The notes under the pieces: generated by a model
What the model saw: only the letters and a program-made list of their open reading frames with translations
The model's database searches: none
What the model was told of the DNA's origin: nothing
Shown: piece after piece, positions 6,808-15,969 of the stretch
Layout of the letters: every line of letters begins with the position of its first letter
Position numbering within the stretch: the stretch's first letter is position 1
Program-made: the position numbers and the translations under genes
From: CAZWSE01 sp964636575
GTDB lineage: Bacteria; Pseudomonadota; Alphaproteobacteria; Rhodobacterales; Rhodobacteraceae
Assembly: GCA_964636575.1 (NCBI GenBank)
Contig: CAZWSE010000046.1
Span: forward strand, 1 to 27,460
Direction of reading: 5' to 3'
Length of the DNA: 27,460 bases

Positions 6808-7983
6808 ATGACGTTGCCCCGCACTGCCACCACCTTTGCCCCACCCGTGATGGAGGCCCGACGCTGGCTTGACGGGGTGACGCACCCCGAAAACCGACCG
6901 CTGATGAACGTGAGCCAGGCTGCACCTGTGGACCCGCCCCCGCAGGCGCTGTGTGAAGTTATGGCAGATGTGGCGTTAAACGATCCGACGTCTCATCTTT
7001 ACGGGCCGGTCTTGGGCTTGCCGGACTTGCGGGCCGAACTTGCGGGTCAGATGTCGTCGCTTTACGCAGGGCCCATCGCGGCGGATCAGGTGGCGATCAC
7101 GTCAGGCTGCAATCAGGCATTTGCCGCTGCGATCATGTCGCTTTGCGCCGAAGAAGATGAAGTCATCCTGCCAACGCCTTGGTATTTCAATCATAAAATG
7201 TGGCTTGATATGGTGGGTGTCACCGCAGTGCCATTGCCCTGCGGCCCCGATATGTTGCCAAGTGCCACGGATGCCGCTGCAAAAATTACGCCCAAAACAC
7301 GCGCGATTGCATTGGTGACCCCGAACAATCCGGCGGGTGTCGAATATCCCGCTGATCTGGTGCAATCCTTCTTTGATCTGGCCCGCGCCCATGGTCTGGC
7401 CTTGATCGTCGATGAAACCTACCGCGATTTTGACAGTCGCAGCGGGCCACCGCACGGGCTGTTTCAGGATGCGGCGTGGGATGACACGCTTGTGCATCTC
7501 TATTCGTTCTCAAAGGCCTATAGGCTGACCGGCCACAGGGTTGGCGCGATTGCGACATCTCCCGCGCGTCTGTCCGAGATCGAAAAGTTTCTTGATACCG
7601 TCGCGATCTGCCCCAACCAGATCGGACAACATGCGGCCCTTTGGGGGATGCAGAACCTCAGCCAGTGGCTGGCCGGTGAGCGTGCTGAAATTCTTGAGCG
7701 CCGTGCTGCCATCGCGGATCACATGCCGACCCTTGAGGCCAAAGGCTGGAAACTGTTGGGGCTTGGCGCTTATTTTGCCTATCTTGAGCACCCCTTTGCG
7801 CTGTCGTCTTCGGAACTGGCCCCGAAACTGGTGTCAGAGGCCGGTATTTTGCTGCTGCCCGGCACCATGTTTGTGCCTCAGGACGACCCGCGCGGACCGC
7901 GCCAGTTGCGGGTGGCCTTTGCCAACCTTGATCGTGCTGGCATTGCACAGCTTTTTGATCGCTTGGGCGCGTTGAGCTTCTAG
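6808..7983 (+). CDS. Class I/II PLP-dependent aminotransferase
   Basis: A 391-residue fold-type I aminotransferase. Visible active-site residues are the Asn of TPNNPAG (about residue 174), Asp202 and Tyr205 in VDETYRDF, and the Schiff-base lysine Lys236 in SFSKAYRLTGHR, with the later phosphate-binding region LRVAFANLD. The substrate cannot be named from sequence; aspartate, aromatic or branched amino acids are all possible. AGGA lies nine bases before ATG 6808. It follows gpt after 87 bases and precedes the ppiD-type gene by about 90 bases. Position upstream of trpE could hint at aromatic amino acid use, but that is only neighbourhood. Confidence 0.88.
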   Translation: MTLPRTATTFAPPVMEARRWLDGVTHPENRPLMNVSQAAPVDPPPQALCEVMADVALNDPTSHLYGPVLGLPDLRAELAGQMSSLYAGPIAADQVAITSGCNQAFAAAIMSLCAEEDEVILPTPWYFNHKMWLDMVGVTAVPLPCGPDMLPSATDAAAKITPKTRAIALVTPNNPAGVEYPADLVQSFFDLARAHGLALIVDETYRDFDSRSGPPHGLFQDAAWDDTLVHLYSFSKAYRLTGHRVGAIATSPARLSEIEKFLDTVAICPNQIGQHAALWGMQNLSQWLAGERAEILERRAAIADHMPTLEAKGWKLLGLGAYFAYLEHPFALSSSELAPKLVSEAGILLLPGTMFVPQDDPRGPRQLRVAFANLDRAGIAQLFDRLGALSF

Positions 7984-8000
7984 CCTTGCCCCCCGCAGGT

Positions 8001-8058
8001 GTGCATCGTAGACAAGCGACCAACAATAAAGCGCCAATAACAATCGGCGCGGATGCAC
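8001..8058 (+). promoter_or_regulatory. Nested inverted repeats in the ppiD leader
   Basis: GTGCATC (8001-8007) pairs with GATGCAC (8052-8058), and inside it GCGCC (8031-8035) pairs with GGCGC (8046-8050). Only one base separates the two 3' arms, so the transcript could form one long branched stem ending just ahead of the GGAG ribosome site at 8063. No U-run follows, so this is not an ordinary terminator. A regulatory role is speculative. Confidence 0.3.
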
Positions 8059-8076
8059 GACAGGAGACCTGATCAA

Positions 8077-9918
8077 ATGGCCAAAAAGAACTCGATTTCC
8101 AAAACGTTGGTTTGGATCATGCTTGGCTTGTTGTTTGTGGGTCTTGCGGGCTTTGGTGCAACCAACCTCAGCGGCACCATCCGCACCATTGGTCAGGTCG
8201 GCGACAAGTATTTGGATGTGAACCAATATGCGCGCAACCTTCAGCAGGAATTGCGTGCCTATCAAGCCGAGACGGGCGCTCCTATTTCCTTTGCCCAAGC
8301 CCAAGCCGCTGGCATTGATCAGGCCGTTTTGCAGCGTTTTGTGCAGGTCCGTGCGCTGGATAATGAGGCCACCCAAATGGGTTTGTCCGTGGGCGATGAG
8401 ACCTTGAGCCAGCAGATTGTCCAGATCCCAGCCTTTCAGGGTGTGAATGGCGAGTTTGACCGCGAAGGATACCGTTTTGCCCTCGAGAACAGCGGTATGA
8501 CCGAGGCCCAGTTTGAGGAAAGCCTGCGCGATGAAAGTGCCCGCACGTTGCTGCAAAACGCTATTCTGAGCGGCGTTCAGATGCCTGAGACCTTTACCAG
8601 CACTTTGCTGAATTACATCGGCGAAGAGCGCAGCTTTGAGTGGGCGCCTTTGACCAATGCCGATCTGGCGGAGCCTTTGCCGACCCCGACGGAAGACGAA
8701 TTGCAGGCCTATTATGAGGCCAATATCAGTGATTTCAGCCTGCCGCCGTCTAAGGACATCACCTATGTCTGGCTGCGTCCTATCGATGTTGAAGACCAAA
8801 TTCCGGTAGATGAAGAAGCCCTGCAAGCTCTTTACCAAGATCGTGCGTCTGAATACATCCGCCCAGAGCGCCGGTTGGTGGAACGCCTTGTGTTCTCGGA
8901 TGATGCCGCTGCCGAGACTGCGAAGTCAGCACTTGCGATTGAGGCCTCGACCTTTGAACAACTCGTCTCGGAACGCGGGCTTTCCCTTGGCGATGTGGAT
9001 ATGGGCGATGTGGATCGCTTGTCTTTGGATGCCGCTGGTGAAGCGGTCTTCGCCGCTGATGTGGGCGATGTTGTCGGCCCCTTGCCGTCGTCCCTTGGCC
9101 CTGCGCTGTTTCGTGTGAATGGGGTGTTGCCTGCTCAATCCACGTCGTTTGAGGATGCCCGTCCCGAATTGATGGAATTTTGGGTCGCTGACAAAGCCCG
9201 TCGCTTGATCGAAGCCCAAGTGCAAGACCTTGATGACATGCTGGCCGGTGGAGCCACCTTGGAAGATCTGGCCAATGAAACCGACATGAACCTTTATACA
9301 ATCGGTTGGTATGAGAACAGTGGCGAGGGCATCGCGTCTTACAACGAGTTCCGTGACGAGGCCGCCGCCCTGACCGAGGATGACTTCCCCCGTATCCTGT
9401 CGATGGATGATGGCGCCATCTATGCCATGCGCATGGACGGGTCTTTGCCTGAACGCCCTGTCCCGATTGAAACGGCGATGGAAAAGGTTGTCGCCGGTTG
9501 GGAAAACGAGCAGACCGAGGTCCGCCTGCTTGCCCAGGCCGAAGCCTTGTTGCCGCAGTTGAAAGAAGGCGTTCAGATGAGCGGTCTTGGCTTGAATGCG
9601 ATCGCTGAAGACGGTCTTACCCGCAATTCCTTTGTCCAAGGCACCCCTGAGGGTTTCATGCCACAGGTGTTCGATCTTGAGGTCGGCGAGCCTGCCATCA
9701 TCGAAGGTTTTGGATCGGTGATTGTGGTGACTGTCACAGATATCTCGCCGCCCGCACAGACCCCTGAGACCGAGACCCTGTCCGAGGCCCTGCGCCTACA
9801 GATGGATCAGGCTTTGGCCCAAGACCTGTTTGCGATCTATGCCAGAGACGTCCAGCTGCGTGCCCGCCCACAGTTGAACCAACAGGCGATCCAAGCCGTT
9901 CACGCGAATTTCCAGTAA
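8077..9918 (+). CDS. PpiD/SurA-type membrane-anchored peptidyl-prolyl isomerase / foldase
   Basis: A 613-residue protein that probably helps fold exported proteins at the periplasmic face of the inner membrane. Residues about 10-32 (VWIMLGLLFVGLAGFGA) form a single N-terminal anchor; residues about 35-190 resemble the SurA N-terminal chaperone domain, with the FDREGYRFALENSGMTEAQFEESLRDE-like segment. A parvulin-like domain follows around 265-370 (ERLVFSDDAAAETAKSAL, GDVDMGDVDRL, VGPLPSSLGPALFRVNG). The C-terminal half is a less conserved alphaproteobacterial extension. I start at ATG 8077, which has GGAG about ten bases upstream; an ATG at 8053 would add eight residues without a ribosome site. 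The gene ends 16 bases before trpE, so trpE is probably co-transcribed. Confidence 0.88.
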   Translation: MAKKNSISKTLVWIMLGLLFVGLAGFGATNLSGTIRTIGQVGDKYLDVNQYARNLQQELRAYQAETGAPISFAQAQAAGIDQAVLQRFVQVRALDNEATQMGLSVGDETLSQQIVQIPAFQGVNGEFDREGYRFALENSGMTEAQFEESLRDESARTLLQNAILSGVQMPETFTSTLLNYIGEERSFEWAPLTNADLAEPLPTPTEDELQAYYEANISDFSLPPSKDITYVWLRPIDVEDQIPVDEEALQALYQDRASEYIRPERRLVERLVFSDDAAAETAKSALAIEASTFEQLVSERGLSLGDVDMGDVDRLSLDAAGEAVFAADVGDVVGPLPSSLGPALFRVNGVLPAQSTSFEDARPELMEFWVADKARRLIEAQVQDLDDMLAGGATLEDLANETDMNLYTIGWYENSGEGIASYNEFRDEAAALTEDDFPRILSMDDGAIYAMRMDGSLPERPVPIETAMEKVVAGWENEQTEVRLLAQAEALLPQLKEGVQMSGLGLNAIAEDGLTRNSFVQGTPEGFMPQVFDLEVGEPAIIEGFGSVIVVTVTDISPPAQTPETETLSEALRLQMDQALAQDLFAIYARDVQLRARPQLNQQAIQAVHANFQ

Positions 9919-9934
9919 GCAAAGCCCGAGCTCT

Positions 9935-11446
9935 ATGGCCCTGACCCCTGCCTTTGAGGCCTTTGAAGACCGCTATGCCGCTGGTGAAAACCAGATCGTC
10001 TATACCCGTCTGGCCGCCGATCTCGACACGCCTGTTTCGCTGATGATGAAACTGACTGGTGCCCAGAAGGACGCCTTTATGTTGGAATCGGTCACTGGCG
10101 GTGAGGTCCGTGGTCGGTATTCAATTATTGGCATGAAGCCCGATCTGGTCTGGCGCTGTCATGGCACCACGTCACAGTTGAACCGCGCCGCCCGCTTTGA
10201 CCCTGATGCTTTTGAAGATCAATCCGGTGATCCGCTGGCCAATCTGCGTGATTTGATTGCTGAGATGGCCATAGACCTGCCAGACGATCTGCCCCAAGCC
10301 GCAGCCGGTCTGTTCGGTTATCTGGGCTACGATATGGTGCGCTTGATCGAGCATCTGCCGGATGTGAACCCTGATCCTTTAGGCCTGCCTGATGCTGTTA
10401 TGCTGCGTCCGTCTGTCGTGGCTGTGCTGGATGGTGTGAAGGGCGAGGTCACAGTTGTGTCCCCCGCTTGGGTCAGCGATGGTCTGTCCGCCCGTGCGGC
10501 CTATGCCCAAGCCGCCGAACGTGTCATGGATGCCGTCCGCGATCTGGAACGTGCCATGCCGCAGGCCACCCGCAATCTGGGCGATGCAATGGGCGACACG
10601 CCCCCCGTTTCCAACTTTGCCAAGGCAGACTATCTGGCAGCCGTTTCGAAGGCCAAAGACTACATTACTGCGGGAGATATTTTTCAGGTGGTGCCAAGCC
10701 AGCGCTGGACGCAGGATTTCACCCAGCCGCCCTTTGCGCTTTATCGGTCGTTGCGTCGCACGAACCCGTCGCCCTTTATGTTCTACTTCAACTTCGGTGG
10801 CTTTCAGGTCATTGGGGCCAGCCCCGAAATCTTGGTCCGCGTCTTTGGCAATGAGGTCACTATTCGCCCTATTGCGGGCACCCGTCCGCGCGGTGCGACC
10901 CCTGAGGAAGACCGCGCTTTTGAAGCGGATTTGCTGGCCGATGAGAAAGAGTTGGCAGAACATTTGATGCTTTTGGATCTGGGCCGTAATGACACTGCCC
11001 GTGTGTCAAAGGTTGGCACCGTGCGCCCGACCGAGCAGTTCATCATCGAGCGTTATTCGCATGTGATGCATATCGTTTCAAACGTAGTGGGTGAACTGGC
11101 TGACGGATCAGATGCTTTGGATGCCTTCTTTGCCGGTATGCCTGCGGGCACCGTTTCAGGCGCCCCGAAGGTTCGCGCGATGGAGATTATCGACGAGTTG
11201 GAGCCTGAAAAGCGCGGCGTCTATGGCGGTGGTGTCGGCTATTTCAGTGCGGGCGGCGACATGGATATGTGTATCGCCTTGCGCACCGCTGTGGTGCAGG
11301 ATCAAAAGCTATACATTCAGGCCGGTGGTGGTGTTGTTTATGACAGCGATCCCGAGGCCGAGTACCAAGAGACCGTCCATAAATCCAACGCCATTCGGCG
11401 CGCTGCTGCGGATGCGGCCCGTTTTGACGGGACCGGAAACGCTTAG
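9935..11446 (+). CDS. trpE: Anthranilate synthase component I
   Basis: Converts chorismate, with ammonia or glutamine via TrpG, to anthranilate: the first committed step of tryptophan synthesis. The 503-residue protein has the usual chorismate-binding core: IKPIAGTRPRG-type segment (RPIAGTRPRGATPEEDR), DEKELAEHLMLLDLGRND, PAGTVSGAPKVRAMEIID and IQAGGGVVYDSDPE. The tryptophan feedback element LLES appears as MLES near residue 50, so feedback inhibition is probably kept. It starts 16 bases after ppiD with a poor ribosome site. Its TAG stop overlaps the TAA stop of the opposing YibQ-like gene, and trpG lies beyond that gene rather than adjacent. Confidence 0.96.
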   Translation: MALTPAFEAFEDRYAAGENQIVYTRLAADLDTPVSLMMKLTGAQKDAFMLESVTGGEVRGRYSIIGMKPDLVWRCHGTTSQLNRAARFDPDAFEDQSGDPLANLRDLIAEMAIDLPDDLPQAAAGLFGYLGYDMVRLIEHLPDVNPDPLGLPDAVMLRPSVVAVLDGVKGEVTVVSPAWVSDGLSARAAYAQAAERVMDAVRDLERAMPQATRNLGDAMGDTPPVSNFAKADYLAAVSKAKDYITAGDIFQVVPSQRWTQDFTQPPFALYRSLRRTNPSPFMFYFNFGGFQVIGASPEILVRVFGNEVTIRPIAGTRPRGATPEEDRAFEADLLADEKELAEHLMLLDLGRNDTARVSKVGTVRPTEQFIIERYSHVMHIVSNVVGELADGSDALDAFFAGMPAGTVSGAPKVRAMEIIDELEPEKRGVYGGGVGYFSAGGDMDMCIALRTAVVQDQKLYIQAGGGVVYDSDPEAEYQETVHKSNAIRRAAADAARFDGTGNA

Positions 11447-13399
11447 CGGTTCAGCAACACGGTTGAGGCTGGCGCGATGGCTACCCGCTCTGCCCTGTCT
11501 CGTAGCCCCCAGAGCAGCAATGCCGAGATCGTATCGGGCCGCACCCGACCTAACAGCACGATCCCGTCTTCTTGTCCTGCCTTAAAGGCGGCGTTGTCCA
11601 GAAAGCGCCGGATCACAACCGCTGTTTGGTTTTTACTGTCAATGTCGCGGAACACGCCTTGAACCGGCACGCCTGCGCGTTCGGCCACTTGGGTGCCGGT
11701 GTTCAGCCCCTTGTCTTGCGTGATCAACCCGTGCCCTGTTTGCGCAAGGATTGAGGCCACTTGAAGGGACACCGTGCGGTTCGACTGGATGCCGGTTCCG
11801 ACCCCTTCCAGTATGCCGATGACTTCGGGCAGATCGTCCAAGATGACGCTCATGGAGACTTCGGTGTCTTGTGCGGTGAAGCCTTCGGGCAGATCGACCG
11901 TTGCCATGACTTCAAAACCTGCGTCGCGGTAGCGTTTCATACGCTCGGCCGCGTCTGGTAGGCTGCTGTCTACCGCAAGCGTTACAGGGTGCGGAAACTG
12001 GTTGAGCGCCTCGACCCCGACGTCTGATCCATCGAGCACTGTCCCTTGGTCCATCAGGACAATCGACATCAACGGCTTGTTTTCCGGGTTTTCGAAGGCT
12101 GTCGCGTAGCGTTGCAGGACGGGCAAGTCAGGATCGTCCGCGACGGGTGCAGCTTGCGCCGTTTCTGTTGCGTCCGTTTCAGGCTCGGCGCTTTGTCCGA
12201 GAGTTGGCAGGCGGTTGATTTTGATCTCTGGGGTCAGCGATTTGAGATCACCGCCTTTGGTCCCGATCATTGGTGCGGCTTCTGCGTCGGCTGTTTGATC
12301 TGCATCTGCCGCATNNNNNNNNNNNNNNNNNNNNNNNNNNNNNNNNNNNNNNNNNNNNNNNNNNNNNNNNNNNNNNNNNNNNNNNNNNNNNNNNNNNNNN
12401 NNNNNNNNNNNNNNTGTCAGTGTCTTCGTTTGCCGCGGCATCTTCTGCTTCGCTTGTTTCTTCGGGTGCGGGCGTTGCTGTGTCTTGTTCTGGTTCGGCT
12501 TCTGCGACGGCTTCTTCGGGTGCGTCTTCCACGGGACGTGTCGCGGGTGTGGTTGAAACTGCAGGTTGGCCTTCGGCTGTCGGTGCTTCGGGTGCCGGTT
12601 CGCCTGTGCGACGTATGGACGTGGTGACGGCTACTGCCTCGCCTGTCGCGCGGTCCGTGACTGTCGGAGCTGTGAGCTGGGTTGCGTCTTGTGGTGTGGA
12701 TTGCCCGATGGACTGAGAGACATTCGGAACCGGCGCATTTGCGTTGGGGTCTTCTGGGATGGTTTCGGCTTCTGCGGTCTGTTCGGAGGTGATTTCATCC
12801 GTGGTGGGTTGATCTTGTGAATCTGCTTCGGCTGTGTCGTCTGCAGGCGCGTCCGCGGCTACGACGTCTGCCCCAGTAGTTTCTGATCCTGTCTCGGTGG
12901 TCGAGGTGTCGTCTTGTTCCGCAACTGTTTCGGCTTCAGTTTCAGAGGTTTTTTCTGCTGCTGCGTCGTCTGTTTGTGCCGTGTCTTCTACTGGTTGAGC
13001 GGCCTCTTCTGTGGCTGGCGCGTCTTCGGCTTGAGCTGCTTCGGTTGCGTCTTCTGTCGGCTCTGACGCTGTGTCGTCAGCGGATACGGCGTCGTCATCT
13101 GTGGCGGGTGCTGTCGTGGCCTCTTGCTCCGCGTCAGGTTCTGCACCCGCTGCGTCATCTGCCATAGCGTCATCGGATTGCGAAGTTGTCTCAGCCTCAT
13201 CCGTGTCTGCTGTCGGCACCGCGCCGCTTTGCAAGGAAGTGCCCGTATCGGGGCTGTCTTGCGCTTGACTGTCGGCTATATCGGCGCTGTCGTCTTGTGC
13301 GGGTTTGCCGCTGCGGTCCAAGCTCCATTGCGACAAAAGCCCTAAGGCTGCCGCTGAAACGACGCCGCCAGTTATCAGTCCCATCAAGAATCTGCGCAC
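11443..13399 (-). CDS. YibQ-like divergent polysaccharide deacetylase family protein with acidic stalk (interrupted by assembly gap)
   Basis: Start is GTG 13399 (MRRFLMGLITGGVV...), giving an N-terminal membrane anchor of about 22 residues. From about residue 30 to the gap (328 residues visible) the chain is low-complexity, built almost only of Ala, Asp, Glu, Thr, Ser, Pro and Gln: a probable extended periplasmic stalk. After 100 Ns, about 289 residues remain, of which the last 210 or so match the divergent polysaccharide deacetylase family (PF04748): PLMSIVLMDQG, FPHPVTLAVDSSLPDAAERMKRYRDAGFEV, VASILAQTGHGLI, and VLLGRVRPDTISALL near the end. Both halves are in opposite register given exactly 100 Ns, so the gap length is a placeholder and the full protein length is unknown. 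It faces trpE (stops overlap by two bases) and diverges from trpG. Confidence 0.82.
12315..12414. other. 100-N scaffold gap
   Basis: Exactly 100 unknown bases inside the low-complexity part of the YibQ-like gene. The reading frames on its two sides differ by one base when 100 is taken literally, so the true length is not 100. Confidence 0.99.
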
Positions 13400-13561
13400 G
13401 GCCTTGCTGCCCCTTCAATTCCGCCCAACAACCTGTTTTAAGGAGGCCGTTGGCGATTGCCTGACTTGATGCTTGACCTTTTGGTCTGCCCAAGCTCGTA
13501 TTTCGCCCTCTTATATAGCCGCGCGGGCGTGGCTCCAACCCCAGTTCGCAAAGACACCGCT

Positions 13562-14143
13562 ATGTTGTTGCTCATCGATAATTACGACAGTTTCACCTAC
13601 AATCTGGTGCACTACCTTGGTGAATTGGGCGCTGACGTTGTGATCCGCCGCAATGACGCGTTGGATGTTGCCGAGGCTATGGCATTGAAACCTGGCGGTA
13701 TTTTGCTATCGCCCGGGCCGTGCGATCCAGATCAGGCGGGCATTTGTCTTGATATCACGAAAGCCGCCGCCGAGGCCCAAGTGCCCTTGATGGGCGTTTG
13801 TTTGGGCCATCAGACTATCGGACAGGCCTTTGGCGGCAAGGTCGTGCGCTGCCATGAGATCGTGCATGGCAAGATGGGGTCGATGCAGCATGAGGGCAAA
13901 GGCCTGTTTGAAGGTCTGCCAACGCCGTTTGAGGCCACCCGCTATCATTCGCTTGTTGTCGACCGTGACACCCTGCCCGACTGCCTTGAGATCACTGCCG
14001 AACTGGACGATGGCACCATTATGGGCCTGCAACACCGTGATCTGCCGATCCACGGCGTTCAGTTTCACCCCGAAAGCATCAAATCCGAACATGGTCATAA
14101 GATGCTGCAAAACTTCCTGTCCGAGATGAAAGTCCCCGCATGA
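13562..14143 (+). CDS. trpG: Anthranilate synthase component II (glutamine amidotransferase)
   Basis: Supplies ammonia from glutamine to TrpE. The 193-residue class I amidotransferase starts MLLLIDNYDSFTYN, the canonical TrpG N-terminus. It carries the oxyanion segment LLSPGPCDP, the nucleophile Cys80 in GVCLGHQTIGQ, the YHSLVV segment and the catalytic His-Glu in GVQFHPESI. A longer in-frame opening from 13457 has no family similarity, so ATG 13562 is the start. It lies 162 bases from the divergent YibQ-like start, enough for its own promoter; TTATATAG at 13511-13518 is a possible -10. The stop overlaps trpD by four bases (ATGA). Confidence 0.96.
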   Translation: MLLLIDNYDSFTYNLVHYLGELGADVVIRRNDALDVAEAMALKPGGILLSPGPCDPDQAGICLDITKAAAEAQVPLMGVCLGHQTIGQAFGGKVVRCHEIVHGKMGSMQHEGKGLFEGLPTPFEATRYHSLVVDRDTLPDCLEITAELDDGTIMGLQHRDLPIHGVQFHPESIKSEHGHKMLQNFLSEMKVPA

Positions 14144-15159
14144 GCGATGCGTTAAAGCCCCTGATTGATGCCGCCGCGAATGGTCCGCTGACCCGTGAAC
14201 AGGCTGAAACCGCCTTTGAGATCTTGTTCAATGGCGAAGCCACCCCAAGCCAGATTGGCGGTTTGCTGATGGCCCTGCGCACCCGTGGCGAGACGGTTGA
14301 TGAATATGCCGCCGCCGCCGCTGTCATGCGTGCCAAGTGCAATGCGGTCAAAGCCCCCGAGGGAGCGATGGACATCGTTGGCACTGGCGGCGATGGCAAG
14401 GGCACATTGAATATCTCAACCGCGACGGCCTTTGTGGTTGCGGGTGCCGGTGTGACCGTCGCCAAGCATGGCAACCGCAACCTATCGTCCAAGTCAGGTG
14501 CAGCCGATGCCCTGACCCAGATGGGTTTGAATGTCATGGTTGGTGCCGAAGTCGTTGAGCGCGCCATTTCCGAGGTTGGCATCGGCTTTATGATGGCCCC
14601 GATGCACCACCCAGCGATTGCCCATGTGATGCCCACGCGGGCCGAGCTTGGTACGCGCACGATTTTCAATATTTTGGGCCCGCTGACCAACCCTGCGGGT
14701 GTGAAGCGTCAGCTGACCGGTGCGTTCTCACGTGACTTGATCCGGCCTATGGCTGAAACCTTGGGCCAGCTTGGGTCCGATAAGGCATGGCTCGTACATG
14801 GGTCTGACGGTACGGATGAGCTGACCATTACGGGCGTGTCGTGGGTCGCTGGGTTGGATGATAAGACGGTAACCGAGTTTGAGGTGCATCCTGAAGATGC
14901 TGGCCTGCCTGTCCATCCCTTTGAGGCCATCGTTGGCGGCACCCCTGAAGAGAACGCGCGCGATTTCAGTACTTTGCTGGATGGTGCCCCTTCTGCCTAC
15001 CGCGATGCAGTTTTGCTAAATTCCGCCGCCGCCTTGCGCGTTGCGGGTGTTGCACCTGATTTGAAGGCCGGTGTTGAGATGGCGTCCGCCAGCATCGACA
15101 GTGGTGCTGCCCGCCAAAAGATTGACGCTGTGGCCAAGATTACGAAAGAAGCCCAATGA
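14140..15159 (+). CDS. trpD: Anthranilate phosphoribosyltransferase
   Basis: Joins anthranilate to PRPP to give N-(5'-phosphoribosyl)anthranilate, step two of the pathway. The 339-residue product has the type IV PRTase signatures: GTGGDGKGTLNIST (PRPP-binding), VAKHGNRNLSSKSGAADAL and the later NILGPLTNPAG. Length is standard. It is coupled to trpG and to trpC by 4-base ATGA overlaps. Confidence 0.97.
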   Translation: MSDALKPLIDAAANGPLTREQAETAFEILFNGEATPSQIGGLLMALRTRGETVDEYAAAAAVMRAKCNAVKAPEGAMDIVGTGGDGKGTLNISTATAFVVAGAGVTVAKHGNRNLSSKSGAADALTQMGLNVMVGAEVVERAISEVGIGFMMAPMHHPAIAHVMPTRAELGTRTIFNILGPLTNPAGVKRQLTGAFSRDLIRPMAETLGQLGSDKAWLVHGSDGTDELTITGVSWVAGLDDKTVTEFEVHPEDAGLPVHPFEAIVGGTPEENARDFSTLLDGAPSAYRDAVLLNSAAALRVAGVAPDLKAGVEMASASIDSGAARQKIDAVAKITKEAQ

Positions 15160-15968
15160 CCGAGACAATCCTCGATAAGATTAAAGCCTACAAGCTTGAA
15201 GAAGTGGCTGCCGACAAAGCTGCGAAGCCCTTGGAAGACCTAGAGGCTGAGGCCCGTTCTGCCCCGCCTGTGCGCGGGTTTGCGGATGCTTTGCAAACTG
15301 CCAGCCGCGCGGGCTATGGCCTGATCGCGGAGATCAAGAAAGCCAGCCCGTCTAAAGGATTGATCCGCGAGGATTTTGATCCTGCTGCTTTGGCGCAGGC
15401 CTATGAGGCCGGCGGCGCTGCGTGTTTGTCTGTGCTGACGGACACGCCCAGCTTTCAGGGTGCTAAGGAGTTCTTAGTGCAAGCCCGTGAAGCCTGCGCA
15501 TTGCCCGTTTTGCGCAAGGATTTCATGTATGACCCTTTTCAGGTCATTGAGGCCCGTGCCTTGGGGGCGGATTGCATTTTGATCATTATGGCGTCTGTTT
15601 CCGATGCCCAAGCGCATGAGTTGGAAGACACCGCGATCGAATGGGGTCTGGACGTATTGATTGAAGTGCATGACGCGCCCGAGCTTGAGCGCGCGACTGC
15701 TTTGAAATCTCCCTTGATGGGGATCAACAACCGCAACCTGAAGACCTTTGAGACGACGTTGGACACCACACGGACCTTGTCCAAGATGGTGCCAGCTGAT
15801 CGGATGATCGTATGCGAAAGCGGGCTAAGCTCGCCCGATGATCTGGCTGATATGGCCCGCTATGGTGCGCGGACTTTTTTGATTGGCGAAAGCCTAATGC
15901 GGCAAGACGATGTGGAAGCCGCGACACGCGCCTTGCTTGCTCATCCCTTGACCGCTGGGGGCATGTGA
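15156..15968 (+). CDS. trpC: Indole-3-glycerol phosphate synthase
   Basis: Closes the ring of CdRP to indole-3-glycerol phosphate with loss of CO2 and water. The 270-residue TIM-barrel protein shows the conserved strand motifs in order: LIAEIKKASPSKG, VLRKDFMYDPFQV, DCILIIMASV, VLIEVHDAPELERA, GINNRNLKTFET and VCESGL. This is a stand-alone TrpC, not fused to TrpF. The next step enzymes (TrpF upstream in the chemistry, TrpA/TrpB downstream) are not in the window. moaC starts one base after its stop. Confidence 0.97.
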   Translation: MTETILDKIKAYKLEEVAADKAAKPLEDLEAEARSAPPVRGFADALQTASRAGYGLIAEIKKASPSKGLIREDFDPAALAQAYEAGGAACLSVLTDTPSFQGAKEFLVQAREACALPVLRKDFMYDPFQVIEARALGADCILIIMASVSDAQAHELEDTAIEWGLDVLIEVHDAPELERATALKSPLMGINNRNLKTFETTLDTTRTLSKMVPADRMIVCESGLSSPDDLADMARYGARTFLIGESLMRQDDVEAATRALLAHPLTAGGM

Positions 15969-15969
15969 C

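Noticed and set aside
6124..6885. 253-codon minus-strand frame opposite gpt
   Set aside because: Antisense of gpt, whose PRPP motif is unambiguous.
7834..8838. 334-codon minus-strand frame opposite the aminotransferase end and ppiD
   Set aside because: Shadow frame produced by GC-rich codon usage; the plus-strand genes explain the region.
13457..13561. N-terminal extension of trpG as a possible trp leader peptide
   Set aside because: The 35 codons contain no Trp and show no attenuator hairpin pair; the family start at 13562 is clear.
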